Below, one piece after another: positions 8,490-17,843 of a DNA stretch of 64,000 nt. Both the position numbers and the translations under genes were made by a program. Each line of letters opens with the position of its first letter. The stretch's first letter is position 1. Below the pieces are notes generated by a model. It was not told where the DNA came from. It searched no databases and was given only the letters and a program-made list of their open reading frames with translations. Origin of the DNA: CAVSKL01 sp963728475 [NCBI: Candidatus Eiseniibacteriota bacterium] (lineage in GTDB: Bacteria > Eisenbacteria > RBG-16-71-46 > JABDJR01); NCBI GenBank assembly GCA_963728475.1, contig CAVSKL010000001.1:1612001-1676000 (forward strand), read 5' to 3'.

Positions 8490-9803
8490 ATGTACTTGCG
8501 CGCACATCCCGGGTTCCCCCGGTGGGGCCCGACGCCCGGAGTTGCGGCCGGAGCGGCGGCACTCGTCCTGGCTTGCGCCCCGGGAGGGGCGGCCGACGCC
8601 GGCGCCCAGGCGCGCAAGGGGTGGGAGTCCTTCCGCCGGCCCACTGTCCCCGTCACCTATCCGGAGCTTTTGGTCTCCGCCCGGGAACTCCACGTGCGCC
8701 TCGGGAGCCCGAGCACGGTCGTCCTCGATGCGGGGCCCCGCGCGCGCTTCCTGCACGGGCATGTCCCGGCGGCAAGGCTCCTGGAGCCGGCTTCCTGGGA
8801 CGGCGACCCCGCCTCGCTGGCCGCCCTCCTGGCCGCCGCCGGGGTCTCGGACCGGGATACCGTGGTCTGCATGGCCGACTCCTCCGACCCGGCGGCCTCG
8901 GGGACGCTGCTCTGGATGCTGGACCTGGCCGGGATGCGCGCCGGCCGGGTCCTGAACGGAGGGCTGGAGGCGTGGACGCGGGACGGGGGGGCGCTGGCCT
9001 CCGGTCCGCCGTCCCCGCGAACCGCGCGGTTCGCCGCCCGGCCCGACACCGCGCGCATCGCGACGTACGACTACCTTCTGGCCCACTACGGCCGCGCCGG
9101 GACCTCGGTCCTGGACTGGAGGCCGGTCGGAACCTGGGCCGGCGGCCACATCCCCTATTCGCTCCCGTTCAACCTGGGCAGTCTCCTCGACGAGCGGGGC
9201 GCCCTGCGCCCGGGCTCTTCGATCCGCCCCATCTTCGAGCAGTGGGGCCCGAGGCCCCAGGAGTACGTGAATCTGGAGGACGACCTGGTGGTGTGCGGCG
9301 ACTTCCCCCCCGGCTCGGTCCCGGTGCATCCCTACCTGGCGGCGCGGGTGGCGGGGATCGCGCGGGTGCGGGTCTACCCGGGCGGCTACGCCGACTGGCG
9401 GACCCATGCCGACGCGCCGGTGGTGCGGATCGTCCACGCCGCCGCCCTTCGGCAGCGGCTGCACGACCAGTGGGGCGGCACCCTTCCCGATCTTCCCCCG
9501 GGGCGGTTCCTGCTCCTGGATCTCCGGGGGGAGCGGGACTTCGACCGGGGGCACATTCCGGGGGCGGTCAGCCTCCCGGTGGACCGGCTGGACCGGGACC
9601 TGGAGGCCACGGTAGCCGAGTACTGGCCGGGCGCGGACCGGGCGCGGACGCCGGTGGTCTTCTACTGCTACGGGCCGGGTTGCACGAGGAGCCGGAATGG
9701 AGCGAACCTGGCCGCGCACCACGGGTTCCTGAAGCTGGAGTGGTTCCGCGACGGAGTGGACGGCTGGAAGGAGGCGGGTGAGCGCCTGGTGAAGTCGCGG
9801 TGA
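8490..9803 (+). CDS. Exported triple-rhodanese-domain protein, probably a lipoprotein
   Basis: A 437-residue protein. The N-terminus has a hydrophobic stretch ending in LVLAC (Cys29), a plausible lipobox. Three rhodanese-like modules follow. The first (about 55-180; ends in NGGLEAW) and second (about 190-310; YPGGYADW) lack a catalytic-loop cysteine in a normal context. The third (about 320-437) has LLLDLRGERDFDRGHIPGAVSL and the loop FYCYGPGCTRSRNG, so it can carry a persulfide. Rhodaneses move sulfane sulfur between thiosulfate or persulfides and thiol acceptors. The N-terminal pair resembles a degenerate thiosulfate sulfurtransferase with an active rhodanese added. The ATG follows GGAGG. 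No partner gene is obvious; the next gene is convergent. Confidence 0.85.
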   Translation: MYLRAHPGFPRWGPTPGVAAGAAALVLACAPGGAADAGAQARKGWESFRRPTVPVTYPELLVSARELHVRLGSPSTVVLDAGPRARFLHGHVPAARLLEPASWDGDPASLAALLAAAGVSDRDTVVCMADSSDPAASGTLLWMLDLAGMRAGRVLNGGLEAWTRDGGALASGPPSPRTARFAARPDTARIATYDYLLAHYGRAGTSVLDWRPVGTWAGGHIPYSLPFNLGSLLDERGALRPGSSIRPIFEQWGPRPQEYVNLEDDLVVCGDFPPGSVPVHPYLAARVAGIARVRVYPGGYADWRTHADAPVVRIVHAAALRQRLHDQWGGTLPDLPPGRFLLLDLRGERDFDRGHIPGAVSLPVDRLDRDLEATVAEYWPGADRARTPVVFYCYGPGCTRSRNGANLAAHHGFLKLEWFRDGVDGWKEAGERLVKSR

Positions 9804-9886
9804 TCCGGATGCGGGCGGCCCGCGCGCCGCGGCCGGGCGGGCGGGCCGGATGGGATGCGTTCCCCGTTACGCCGAAGGGCCGGCGC

Positions 9887-10540
9887 TCAGTTCTTGAACT
9901 GCTGCTTGAGAAGCCCCCAGGTGGTGATCTTGGTCGGGGTGGGACCCGGCTCCAGGATCAGGTTCTGCCCGATTTCGTCGATGTGATAGAACGTCGTATC
10001 GGGCGTGCCCGGGATCTCGGTGTCGATGAAGTCGCAGATCGAGACCACCCCGTCCCCGTTGTCGTGGAAGCTGTCCACGTGGAACTGCGGTCCGAAGTCG
10101 GGAGCGATCTGGGTCCAGGTCTCGCACACCGGGTTCTCGCCGCTGTAGACGTCGCCCGGCTCGAAGAGCCCCGTCTGGGGACCCCCGGTGGGATCCTGCC
10201 AGCTCAGGTGGTAGGTGGGACCGGCCCACACGACGTGGAAGTCCATCCCGCTGAGCTTGATGAGGTCGCAGGCCGAGAGCACCCCGTCTCCGTTGTCGAC
10301 GTACACGTCCTGGTGGTAGATGGCTCCCGGGTTGGGGTAGATCTCGCTCCAGGTGGCGCAGTTCGGGGGGATCCCCCCCAGCGCCAGGTTGGCCACGCCC
10401 GGAGCCGGCGCCCCCGAGGGGGCCAGCTCCACGTAGGTCAGCGCCACCGAGCTGGTCCCGGTGTGGACGGGTATAAAAAAGAACGCGAAGGCGAGGGCCG
10501 CGGCGACCCCGACCCCGAGGCGGGTTATCCAAGTTCGCAT
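9887..10540 (-). CDS. Small secreted protein with two dockerin-like calcium-loop repeats
   Basis: A 217-residue protein with a signal peptide (hydrophobic AALAFAFFFIPV segment). It contains two homologous units of about 85 residues, each with C-A/E-T-W-x-x-I upstream and a calcium-loop sequence: VDNGDGVLSACDLIKL near residue 80 and HDNGDGVVSICDFID near residue 147. DNGDGxxSxCDxI matches the Asp/Asn-rich Ca2+-binding loop of dockerin/EF-hand-like repeats. The protein is probably exported and calcium-binding. No cohesin partner is visible, and I do not recognise the family as a whole. GGAGGT lies eight bases before the ATG. The 230 bases upstream are unusually AT-rich for this genome and probably hold the promoter. 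Confidence 0.72.
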   Translation of the reverse strand: MRTWITRLGVGVAAALAFAFFFIPVHTGTSSVALTYVELAPSGAPAPGVANLALGGIPPNCATWSEIYPNPGAIYHQDVYVDNGDGVLSACDLIKLSGMDFHVVWAGPTYHLSWQDPTGGPQTGLFEPGDVYSGENPVCETWTQIAPDFGPQFHVDSFHDNGDGVVSICDFIDTEIPGTPDTTFYHIDEIGQNLILEPGPTPTKITTWGLLKQQFKN

Positions 10541-10776
10541 TACGAGTACCTCCGGTTGGTGAAAGTCATGGACACTAGAGCAGAGAGGATTCTAGTGGAA
10601 TCGCAACCCGATTTCCAGTCACAGAGGGGGTCGTACTCCGTATCTCCTGAAATAACAATATATTATGAGCGTCTTTGGGGGCCCGAGGAGTGTCGGTTTT
10701 CTTGCCGTCGCCCCGACGGTTTTGGCAAAGCTCCGAAATCCCGATATCAACGCTATTCCCGGGGAGACCTCTGAAA

Positions 10777-13089
10777 TTGTTCGCCGCCATCCGCAAATAT
10801 ACCCACTGGCTGCACACCCGTTTTCCCGCCGGGACGGTGGAGCGGCTGCCCGAGGTCGCCGAGGACGGGTCCACCAACGTTCCCGGGCTCTATGTGAGCG
10901 GCGACCTGACCGGCGTCCCTCTTCTCAAGTTTTCCCTGGATTCGGGCGCCCGGGCCGCCCGCCGGGTGGCCCGGGACCTGAAGACGGGCTCCGGAGGGGG
11001 GATCCCGGACCTGGTGATCGTGGGCGCCGGGGTCTCGGGTCTGGCCGCCGCGATGGAGGCCGGGCGGCTCGGCCTCTCCTACCGGGTGCTGGAATCCGCC
11101 GAGCCCTTCTTTACCCTGGTCAACTTCCCCAAGAGAAAGCCCATCTACACCTATCCGCGGGCGATGACCCCGGCCGGCGATCTCCAGGTCCGGGCCGAGG
11201 TCAAGGAAGAGCTGGTGGACGAGCTCCGGAACCAGGTCGCGGCCGCCGGGATCGCGGTGGAGCCGGCCCGGGCGCTCTCGGTGCGGCGTGCCGGTGGGGC
11301 GATGGAGGTGCGGCTGGCGGAGGGGGAACCGGTGCGGGCGCGGGCGGCGCTGGTGGCGATCGGGCGGAACGGCGACTTCCGGCGGCTCGGCGTTCCCGGC
11401 GAGGAACTCGACAAGGTCTACAACCGCCTTCACGATCCCAAGGACTTCGCCGGGAAGCGGGTGCTGGTGGTGGGGGGTGGGGACAGCGCGCTCGAGACCG
11501 CGGTGGCGCTGGCCCGGGAGGGGGCGCGGGTGACGCTGAGCTATCGGCGCCGGGAGTTCTCGCGCCCCAAGCCCGAGAACCTGGAGATGGTCCGCGAGCT
11601 GGCCGCCGGCACCGAGAGCGGGGCCCGCGTGGAACACCCCAGTTCGGAGCGGGTGACCAGCGCCGCCGACGACTTCATGGGGCCGCCGGTCGCGGGCGGC
11701 CGGATCGAACTCGTCCTGGGGAGCGAGGTGCGAGAGATCCGGGAGTCCGAAGTGGTCCTGGAGACGGCGTCGGGAAGTCGCACGGCCGGCAACGACGTGG
11801 TGTTCGTCATGATCGGGCGCGAGGCCCCGCTGGACTTCTTCCGGCGGAGCGGGGTCCGGATCGCGGGCGAGATGCGCCCCCGGAACTGGGTCGTGCTGGG
11901 CGCCTTCGTCCTCTTCTGCGCCTGGCTTTACAACTGGAAGTCGGGGGGATTCTTCGAGCGCCTGTGGGGGCGGCTCGGCTGGTTTCCGTTCGGGCTCTCC
12001 GGGGGCCTGGCCGGCCTCGCCGCCGACAAGACGTCGCTTCTCGGGGTGACGGTGGCCAGCGCCACCGGGCACCCGTCGTTCTGGTACACCCTGGCCTACT
12101 CGGCGGTGGTGGTGACCTTCGGCCTTCGACGCATCCGGCGCCGGCGCACGCCCTACGTCACCGCGCAGACCTTAACGCTCATGTCCATCCAGGTGGTGCC
12201 GCTCTTCCTTCTGCCGGAGATCCTGCTTCCCTGGCTCAACTACCACGGACTCCTCCCCACCGGGATCGCCGACGCCCTGTTCCCGGCGGTGAACTACGGG
12301 TTCGGCCGGGAGTTCTGGCGCGCCTACGGCCTGGTGCTGGCCTGGCCGCTCAACGTCTACAACGTGTTCACCCCGCATCCGCTTCCCGCGTGGCTCTGGA
12401 TCTGCGGGATCCAGACCTTCGTGCTCATTCCGCTCGGGGTGTACTTCTTCGGGAAGGGGGTCTATTGCGGCTGGATCTGCTCCTGCGGCGCGCTGGCCGA
12501 GACCCTGGGCGACGGCTACCGGAACAAGATGCCGCACGGGCCGCGCTGGAACCGGCTCGACATGCTGGGACAAGGGGTGCTGGCGGTGGGGTTCGCGCTC
12601 CTGGCGCTGAGGATCGCGGGGTGGCTCCTTCCCGGAGTGGGCTGGCTCCAGCGGGCGTTCACGGTCGGGCTCGACGGCGGCGGGACCCACTGGTTGAGCT
12701 ACAAGTGGACGGTGGACGTCTTCCTGGCCGGGATCCTGGGTTACGGCCTCTACTTCTGGTTCTCGGGACGGATGTGGTGCCGGTTCGCGTGCCCGCTGGC
12801 CGCGCTCATGCACATCTACGCCCGCTTCAGCCGCTTCCGCATCCTCTCCGAGAAGAAGAAGTGCATCTCCTGCAACGTGTGCACCTCGGTCTGCCACCAG
12901 GGGATCGACGTCATGAACTTCGCCAACAAGGGCGTTCCCATGAACGACCCGGAATGCGTCCGCTGCTCCGCCTGCGTGCAGAGCTGCCCCACCGGCGTGC
13001 TCTACTTCGGGCAGGTGGACGCCGCCGGGCGCACCGTCGCGGTGGACCGGCTCCCGGCGTCGCCGGTCAGGATGCGGGAGGGGGGGTAA
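10777..13089 (+). CDS. FAD/NAD(P)-dependent reductase fused to a NapH/NosR-like membrane polyferredoxin
   Basis: About 770 residues. An N-terminal block (AIRKYTHWLHTRFPAG... GLYVSGDLTGVPLLKFS) precedes a thioredoxin-reductase-like flavoprotein with two dinucleotide folds: VIVGAGVSGLAAAMEAGRLG for FAD and VLVVGGGDSALETAVALA for NAD(P). Multiple membrane segments then surround two CxxxCP-like motifs (CGWICSCGALAE and CRFACPLAALM), followed by two 4Fe-4S motifs, CISCNVCTSVCHQG and CVRCSACVQSCPTG. This layout predicts electron transfer from NAD(P)H through flavin and FeS clusters at the membrane; the acceptor is unknown. The start is uncertain: TTG at 10777 fits GGGGAG upstream best, while CTG at 10771 or an ATG further upstream cannot be excluded. 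The gene is monocistronic and convergent with the YIP1-like gene. Confidence 0.82.
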   Translation: MFAAIRKYTHWLHTRFPAGTVERLPEVAEDGSTNVPGLYVSGDLTGVPLLKFSLDSGARAARRVARDLKTGSGGGIPDLVIVGAGVSGLAAAMEAGRLGLSYRVLESAEPFFTLVNFPKRKPIYTYPRAMTPAGDLQVRAEVKEELVDELRNQVAAAGIAVEPARALSVRRAGGAMEVRLAEGEPVRARAALVAIGRNGDFRRLGVPGEELDKVYNRLHDPKDFAGKRVLVVGGGDSALETAVALAREGARVTLSYRRREFSRPKPENLEMVRELAAGTESGARVEHPSSERVTSAADDFMGPPVAGGRIELVLGSEVREIRESEVVLETASGSRTAGNDVVFVMIGREAPLDFFRRSGVRIAGEMRPRNWVVLGAFVLFCAWLYNWKSGGFFERLWGRLGWFPFGLSGGLAGLAADKTSLLGVTVASATGHPSFWYTLAYSAVVVTFGLRRIRRRRTPYVTAQTLTLMSIQVVPLFLLPEILLPWLNYHGLLPTGIADALFPAVNYGFGREFWRAYGLVLAWPLNVYNVFTPHPLPAWLWICGIQTFVLIPLGVYFFGKGVYCGWICSCGALAETLGDGYRNKMPHGPRWNRLDMLGQGVLAVGFALLALRIAGWLLPGVGWLQRAFTVGLDGGGTHWLSYKWTVDVFLAGILGYGLYFWFSGRMWCRFACPLAALMHIYARFSRFRILSEKKKCISCNVCTSVCHQGIDVMNFANKGVPMNDPECVRCSACVQSCPTGVLYFGQVDAAGRTVAVDRLPASPVRMREGG

Positions 13090-13111
13090 CGCCTGCGACC
13101 CGGGCGCTCCC

Positions 13112-13636
13112 TCACCCCCCGAACCGGCCGATTCCGAACAGGAGGCCGATCACCACCGTGACCAGCATCATCACGAACCAGCCCAGGATCACGGTGATGA
13201 CGGCGCGGCCGGTGCCGAAGTCCAGGGCCTGGCGAATGGCCACGATCCCCGCCACCAGCTGCCAGACGATGGAGATCCCGGTCACCCAGCCCCCCACCGC
13301 GGGGAGGAAGGCGAAGAAGGCCAGGACCCGGGGGGAATACGAATAGCCCAGGCAGCGGAGCATCTCTCCCATGTCGGAGCGGGTCTCCGGTCCGCGGGTC
13401 ACCGTGGTCCCGATCCAGAGGGTCACCGCCGACCACACCACCCAGGCCACCAACCCCGAGACGACGTCGGTGAGGACGGGCAACACTCCACCGTACCTGA
13501 TCCCCGCGCCGATCCCCGAGGCCAGGGACGCCACCAGGACCACGATCAACGCTTCCCGGGTGTAGGAGGCGTCGGCCTCCACCATCTCGTAAAAATCGGC
13601 CTCGAGCCGGGCGGCCCGGATCATGCGCTGAATCAT
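13112..13636 (-). CDS. YIP1-family membrane protein
   Basis: A 174-residue protein with about five hydrophobic segments after a short charged N-terminus. The arrangement EMLRCLGYSYSPRVLAFFAFLP-like (Gly-Tyr-Ser/Pro region before a membrane helix) and the closing helices match the bacterial YIP1/DUF1282-type domain. Its function in bacteria is not established. A GGGGAGGAG ribosome-binding site precedes the ATG, which lies 19 bases after the stop of the M16 peptidase gene, so the two are likely co-transcribed. It may help membrane organisation around the exported peptidase, but this is inference. Confidence 0.72.
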   Translation of the reverse strand: MIQRMIRAARLEADFYEMVEADASYTREALIVVLVASLASGIGAGIRYGGVLPVLTDVVSGLVAWVVWSAVTLWIGTTVTRGPETRSDMGEMLRCLGYSYSPRVLAFFAFLPAVGGWVTGISIVWQLVAGIVAIRQALDFGTGRAVITVILGWFVMMLVTVVIGLLFGIGRFGG

Positions 13637-13655
13637 GGCTCCTCCCCGGTGGCGG

Positions 13656-16487
13656 TTACTTGCGGGAACCCTCCCCGCCCGCCGCGGCGCCCTTGGGCAT
13701 GAGGGTGATCACCGCGTAGTTGTCCTCGGGATAGTTGTCCGCCACCGCCTTCTGTAACGCGGGCGCGGTGATCTTGTCCACCCGCTCCTTGCGCTGGAGG
13801 ATAGTGGCCGGGTCCCAGCCCAGGAGGCTCACGGTGGTGAAGCTGGCCAGCCAGTACCCGTTCTGCTCCTCGCGGGTCTGGACCTCGCGAAGCTCCATCT
13901 CCTTCACCTTCCCGATCTCCTCGGGGGTGGGGCCCTCCTTCTTGAACCTGGACACCTCGGTGAACACCCGGTCGCGGAGCTTCCGGGCGTTCTCCGGCGA
14001 CGACCCGTAGGTCACGTAGGTGGTCTCGTAGCCCGGATAGGGCAGCATGGAGCCCGACCCCACGTTCACCGAATAGGTTCCGCCCAGCTCCTCGCGAAGG
14101 ATGTCCCGGAGCCGGATCTCGAGCACCTCGTTCGCGGTGCGGAGGTAGTACATCTTCATTTCGTCGAGCCCGGTGTGGGCGGGCCAGGTGATGAGCGTCC
14201 GGCTCTTCGGCTCGTTGCCCGCGACCACCGTCTTCTCGATGCGTCCGGAGGGGAAGGCGAGGCCGTTTGCACGGAACTCGGGAACGGCGGGGGCGGGGGG
14301 GAGCGAGCCGAGGTACCGGGCGATCAGCGGTTGGGCCTCGTCCACCTTGAACGATCCCACCATGAACCAGCGCCATGCCGGCGCCTCGGCCATGCGGGCG
14401 CGGTAGAAGGCGTACGCCTTCTCGCGATCGGCGTGGTTCAGGTAGGCCACGGTGGTGGGCTGGAACATGAAGTTCCCGCCGTGGGTGACCACGGTGACGG
14501 TGTCGCCGTAGAGCCCCTCCGGGCTCGACGCCCGGTTCTGCACGAACTCCTTGAACCGGGTGAGGACCACCTGGAACGCGTCGGCCCGGTCGTCGGGAGC
14601 GGTGATCTGAAGATGGGCGAGCTGGAGCGCGCTCTCCAGGTCCGCGGGGGTAGTGCGGCCCTGGATCCCCTCGGTGAACACGTCCACCGAGGGCGAGACG
14701 CTCACGATCTTGCCCGACAGAATCTTGTCCACGTCGGAGGGGGTGAACCCGCCCTCCCCGGCCTCGCCGGCGTAGTTCTCCGCGATGTCGGCGGAGGGGA
14801 AATCCGCGCTGTCGGCGAGCGAGGTCCCGCCCGGCGCCTGCGCCCCGAACAGCACCTCGTCGTTCTTGAAGTCGGTGGGCTTGAGCCAGATCTGGAGTCC
14901 GTTCTCGTAGTCGAGGATCGTCACCCCCAGGTCCTTGCGCTCCTTCCGCCCGGTGAGCTTGCCCGGCTCGGGGAGCTTGGCCATGAGCGCGGCTCCCGCC
15001 AGCGAGTCCACGTAGGCGGCCGGGGCCGAGGCCGCGGCGCGCCGGGCCACCGCGAGCAGGGTGTCGGCGGGGGGCATGGCCGCTCCGGCCTTGCGGGGGC
15101 CGGAGGCGAGGATGACGGTGTTGTCGTCGTGGACCAGCCGCGAGATCGCACCGTTCACCTCGTTGAGGGTGACCTGGGACATCAGGTCCCGGGCCAGATC
15201 GTACTCGTCGGAGATCGAGGGGATCGGCTCGCGCTCCAGGTAGTTGTTCACGTACTCGCCCACGTAGGACTTGCTCTCGGTCTTGTCCCGCTCGTTGTAC
15301 GCCTTCTCCAGCCCGGCCAGGAACCGTGACTTGGCCCGGTCCAGCTCGGCCTTCTCGAAACCGTGGGCGCGGACGCGGGCGATCTCGGTCATGAGCGCGT
15401 CAAGGCCGCCGGAGATCCCGCCTTCCGGTGTCACCGCGAACGCCTGGTACACGTCCTCGGTGCGGACCAGGGAGCCGCCCCCCGATCCCGCGAAGAGGAA
15501 CGGCGCGCCGGGCTTCTGGGCGATCTCCTGGAGCCGGGCATTGAGCATGCTGCTGAAGAGACCGGTGACCAGGCTCCGCCGGTAGTCGCGCACCTTGCCT
15601 TGCTCCTCGGACGGATGCTTGAACATGATGCCCACCTGGCTGTAGGTGAGCTCGGAATCGGTGGCCGCCGCCGCGAGCATGCCCGGGGTGGAGGGAACCG
15701 GGTAGGCGGGCCGGGTGAGATCGGCGGGAGCGGCGGGGATGTGGCCGAAATTCAGGTGAATGAGCGCCACCACCGAATCGGGGTCGAACGCGCCCACCGC
15801 CACCACCGCCATCAGCTTGGGTTGGTACCAGTGATGGTAGAAGTCGGTGATTCGCGAGGCCGGGGCGTGCTCGATGATGTCGGCCTTGCCGATGGGAAGG
15901 CGGTCCGCGTAGCGCGACCCCTTGAACAGGACCGGCCACTGGATCTTGCGCACCCGTTCCTGGGCGCCCCGCCCCAGCCGCCACTCCTCCATCACCACCC
16001 CGCGTTCCTTGCGGACTTCGGTGGTGTCGAAGGTCACCGCGTGGGCCCAGTCGCCGAGCACCAGCATCCCCTTGTCCAGGAGCCCGGGCTTGTCGGTGGG
16101 GATCTCCAGCATGTAGACGGTCTCGTCGAAGCTGGTGTAGGCGTTCAGGTCCGCTCCGAACCGGCTCCCGATCGACTCCAGGAACGAGACCAGCTCGTTG
16201 TGCTGGAAGTGCTCGGTGCCGTTGAAGCACATGTGCTCCACCAGGTGGGCCAGGCCCTGCTGGTCGTCCTGCTCCAGGACCGAACCCGCGTTCACCACCA
16301 GGCGCAACTCGGCCCGGTCCTCCGGCTTGTGGTTGACCCGGACGTAGTAGGTGAGCCCGTTGTCCAGATGCCCGATGCGCACGTCGGGATCGACGGGGAG
16401 GGCGTCGTCGGGGTTCCAGGCCGCCCATGCCGGGGCGGCGACGGTGACCAGGGTCAGGACCAGGAACGCGACCAGGCGCGCTTTCAT
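13656..16487 (-). CDS. Secreted M16-family zinc metallopeptidase (PqqL-like, two-repeat)
   Basis: A 943-residue peptidase with a clear signal peptide (MKARLVAFLVLTLVTVAAPAWA). The inverted zinc motif HLVEH (His81, Glu84, His85) and the downstream glutamate in KERGVVMEEWR complete the catalytic site in the N-terminal half. The C-terminal half is a second, catalytically silent M16 domain, giving the full-length two-half clamshell typical of PqqL-like enzymes. M16 peptidases degrade peptides or small unfolded proteins, here in the periplasm. The start is supported by AAAGGAG and the signal peptide; longer in-frame extensions upstream overlap the intergenic region. The YIP1-like gene follows 19 bases later on the same strand. 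Confidence 0.92.
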   Translation of the reverse strand: MKARLVAFLVLTLVTVAAPAWAAWNPDDALPVDPDVRIGHLDNGLTYYVRVNHKPEDRAELRLVVNAGSVLEQDDQQGLAHLVEHMCFNGTEHFQHNELVSFLESIGSRFGADLNAYTSFDETVYMLEIPTDKPGLLDKGMLVLGDWAHAVTFDTTEVRKERGVVMEEWRLGRGAQERVRKIQWPVLFKGSRYADRLPIGKADIIEHAPASRITDFYHHWYQPKLMAVVAVGAFDPDSVVALIHLNFGHIPAAPADLTRPAYPVPSTPGMLAAAATDSELTYSQVGIMFKHPSEEQGKVRDYRRSLVTGLFSSMLNARLQEIAQKPGAPFLFAGSGGGSLVRTEDVYQAFAVTPEGGISGGLDALMTEIARVRAHGFEKAELDRAKSRFLAGLEKAYNERDKTESKSYVGEYVNNYLEREPIPSISDEYDLARDLMSQVTLNEVNGAISRLVHDDNTVILASGPRKAGAAMPPADTLLAVARRAAASAPAAYVDSLAGAALMAKLPEPGKLTGRKERKDLGVTILDYENGLQIWLKPTDFKNDEVLFGAQAPGGTSLADSADFPSADIAENYAGEAGEGGFTPSDVDKILSGKIVSVSPSVDVFTEGIQGRTTPADLESALQLAHLQITAPDDRADAFQVVLTRFKEFVQNRASSPEGLYGDTVTVVTHGGNFMFQPTTVAYLNHADREKAYAFYRARMAEAPAWRWFMVGSFKVDEAQPLIARYLGSLPPAPAVPEFRANGLAFPSGRIEKTVVAGNEPKSRTLITWPAHTGLDEMKMYYLRTANEVLEIRLRDILREELGGTYSVNVGSGSMLPYPGYETTYVTYGSSPENARKLRDRVFTEVSRFKKEGPTPEEIGKVKEMELREVQTREEQNGYWLASFTTVSLLGWDPATILQRKERVDKITAPALQKAVADNYPEDNYAVITLMPKGAAAGGEGSRK

Positions 16488-16576
16488 GCACGACTCCTTT
16501 CGGAAGAATCCGGCCGGGGAATCCTTCCCGGAGTCTACCGTGCCCGGCGGTCCGGGGCCATCCCGCCGGGCCGGGG

Positions 16577-17494
16577 TCAGGCGATGCGGCTGCCTCGCTC
16601 TTCGCGCTCGTGGAGGGCGGTGTCGAGCTGGAGGATGGTCTGCCGCATCCAGTTGGCCTGTTCGGCGTGCCGGATCACGATCCCCGCGTGTTCGGCGAAG
16701 ACGTGCATGGCCTGGAGATCGTCGGGATCGTAGTCGCGGCTCTCGCTCCGGCTGCTGGCGCTGATCACTCCCACCAGCTCGCCGCGGACCTCGATCGGCA
16801 CCACCATGGAGGCGTTGATCGAGTAGCCCTTGGGCTTGAATCCGGGGTACTTCGCGGCGTCCACGTCCCGGCCCAGGATGATGGCCTCGCGGTGCTCGCC
16901 CACCCAGCCGGCGATGCCCTCGCCCATCCGGATCCGCGCCCCCAGCACCTTCTGGGGATCGGTGTGCCCGGTGGCGGAGCGGACCTCCAGCATCCCGGTG
17001 GTGCGGTCGGTGATCATGAGCGACACCTGCTGGGCGTCGAAGGTGTCGAGGCAGGTGCCGGTGATCACGTCGAAGATCGCCTGGGGATCGGTCTCGGTTC
17101 CGACCGCGCGGCTCACGGTGAGGAGCGCGATCAACCGGTCGCAGTGCCGGCGCATGCGCCGGTGGGTCTCGTCCCGCGACTCCCGGAGCCGCTCCCGGAG
17201 GGTCGAGACCTGGCGCTGCTGGAGGGTCAGGTAGACCGCGAAGAGGAGCACCGCCCCCGAGAGCGCGATCAACAGCGCCTGGTCGGTACCCGCCCAGGGC
17301 CAGATCTGGGCCACCCGCTCCCGCATGGTGGGAAGCGCGATGACCCCCAGTCCGAGGGTGGTGAAGACCGCCACTCCCACGATCAGGAACCAGTTCTGCC
17401 AGCTGATCCGCTCCAGCGCCCGGTCGTCCGCCGCCACCGGGGGGGGAGTCGCACACCAGTCACGGGCGGTCTCGTCGGATGCGCTTCGCGCCAT
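16577..17494 (-). CDS. Membrane-anchored GAF-domain sensor protein
   Basis: A 305-residue protein with two N-terminal membrane helices (WFLIVGVAVFTTLGLGV and ALLIALSGAVLLFAVYLTL), a short coiled coil (STLRERLRESRDETHRR), and a GAF domain at about residues 125-280 (LLTVSRAVGTETDPQAIFDVI... GEGIAGWVGEHREAII... VVPIEVRGELVGVISASS). There is no kinase, cyclase or HD output domain after the GAF domain, so it is a one-domain sensor that must act through a partner. The ligand is unknown. It is transcribed alone from the 349-base spacer upstream. Confidence 0.85.
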   Translation of the reverse strand: MARSASDETARDWCATPPPVAADDRALERISWQNWFLIVGVAVFTTLGLGVIALPTMRERVAQIWPWAGTDQALLIALSGAVLLFAVYLTLQQRQVSTLRERLRESRDETHRRMRRHCDRLIALLTVSRAVGTETDPQAIFDVITGTCLDTFDAQQVSLMITDRTTGMLEVRSATGHTDPQKVLGARIRMGEGIAGWVGEHREAIILGRDVDAAKYPGFKPKGYSINASMVVPIEVRGELVGVISASSRSESRDYDPDDLQAMHVFAEHAGIVIRHAEQANWMRQTILQLDTALHEREERGSRIA

Positions 17495-17843
17495 GCTCGA
17501 AGATCCTTCCGAAAGTGGGCCGGGGGCTCCGGCCGGGTCGATTCCGGCCAGGAGGGCGCGTCCGGCTGCCGCCGGCTCGCTCCCCAGGACGGCGGATGTG
17601 CTCGACCAAAGGTGCGCCGGCCGGGCCGGCTTACCGTCCGTTCTCTATATCGAACCGCACCGGGAGGTCGCGGAGGAAAAAGGCCGCCGGGGGCGGAACC
17701 GTCTTCCCGGGTGGGGGATTCGGCCCGTCAACCCATTGTGCCGGACGGGTTTTGCAGATGGATCGAAACAATTTCGGGTTCCCGGCGATTTCCTTCATCC
17801 GGGCAAGGCCGGGCGGCGGGGCCTCGGGGGGAGGAGGGGCGGA
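17495..17843. other. Intergenic spacer, no gene seen
   Basis: A 349-base region between the CPBP protease stop and the GAF sensor start, both on the minus strand. A TATAGA hexamer on the minus strand (17643-17648) could be a -10 element for the GAF gene, but no matching -35 is visible. No structured RNA or coding frame was recognised. Confidence 0.4.

Noticed and set aside
10753-12072. Long minus-strand frame opposite the reductase-polyferredoxin gene
   Set aside because: The plus strand has cofactor-binding motifs in the right order, and the minus frame is low-complexity Pro/Arg/His sequence.
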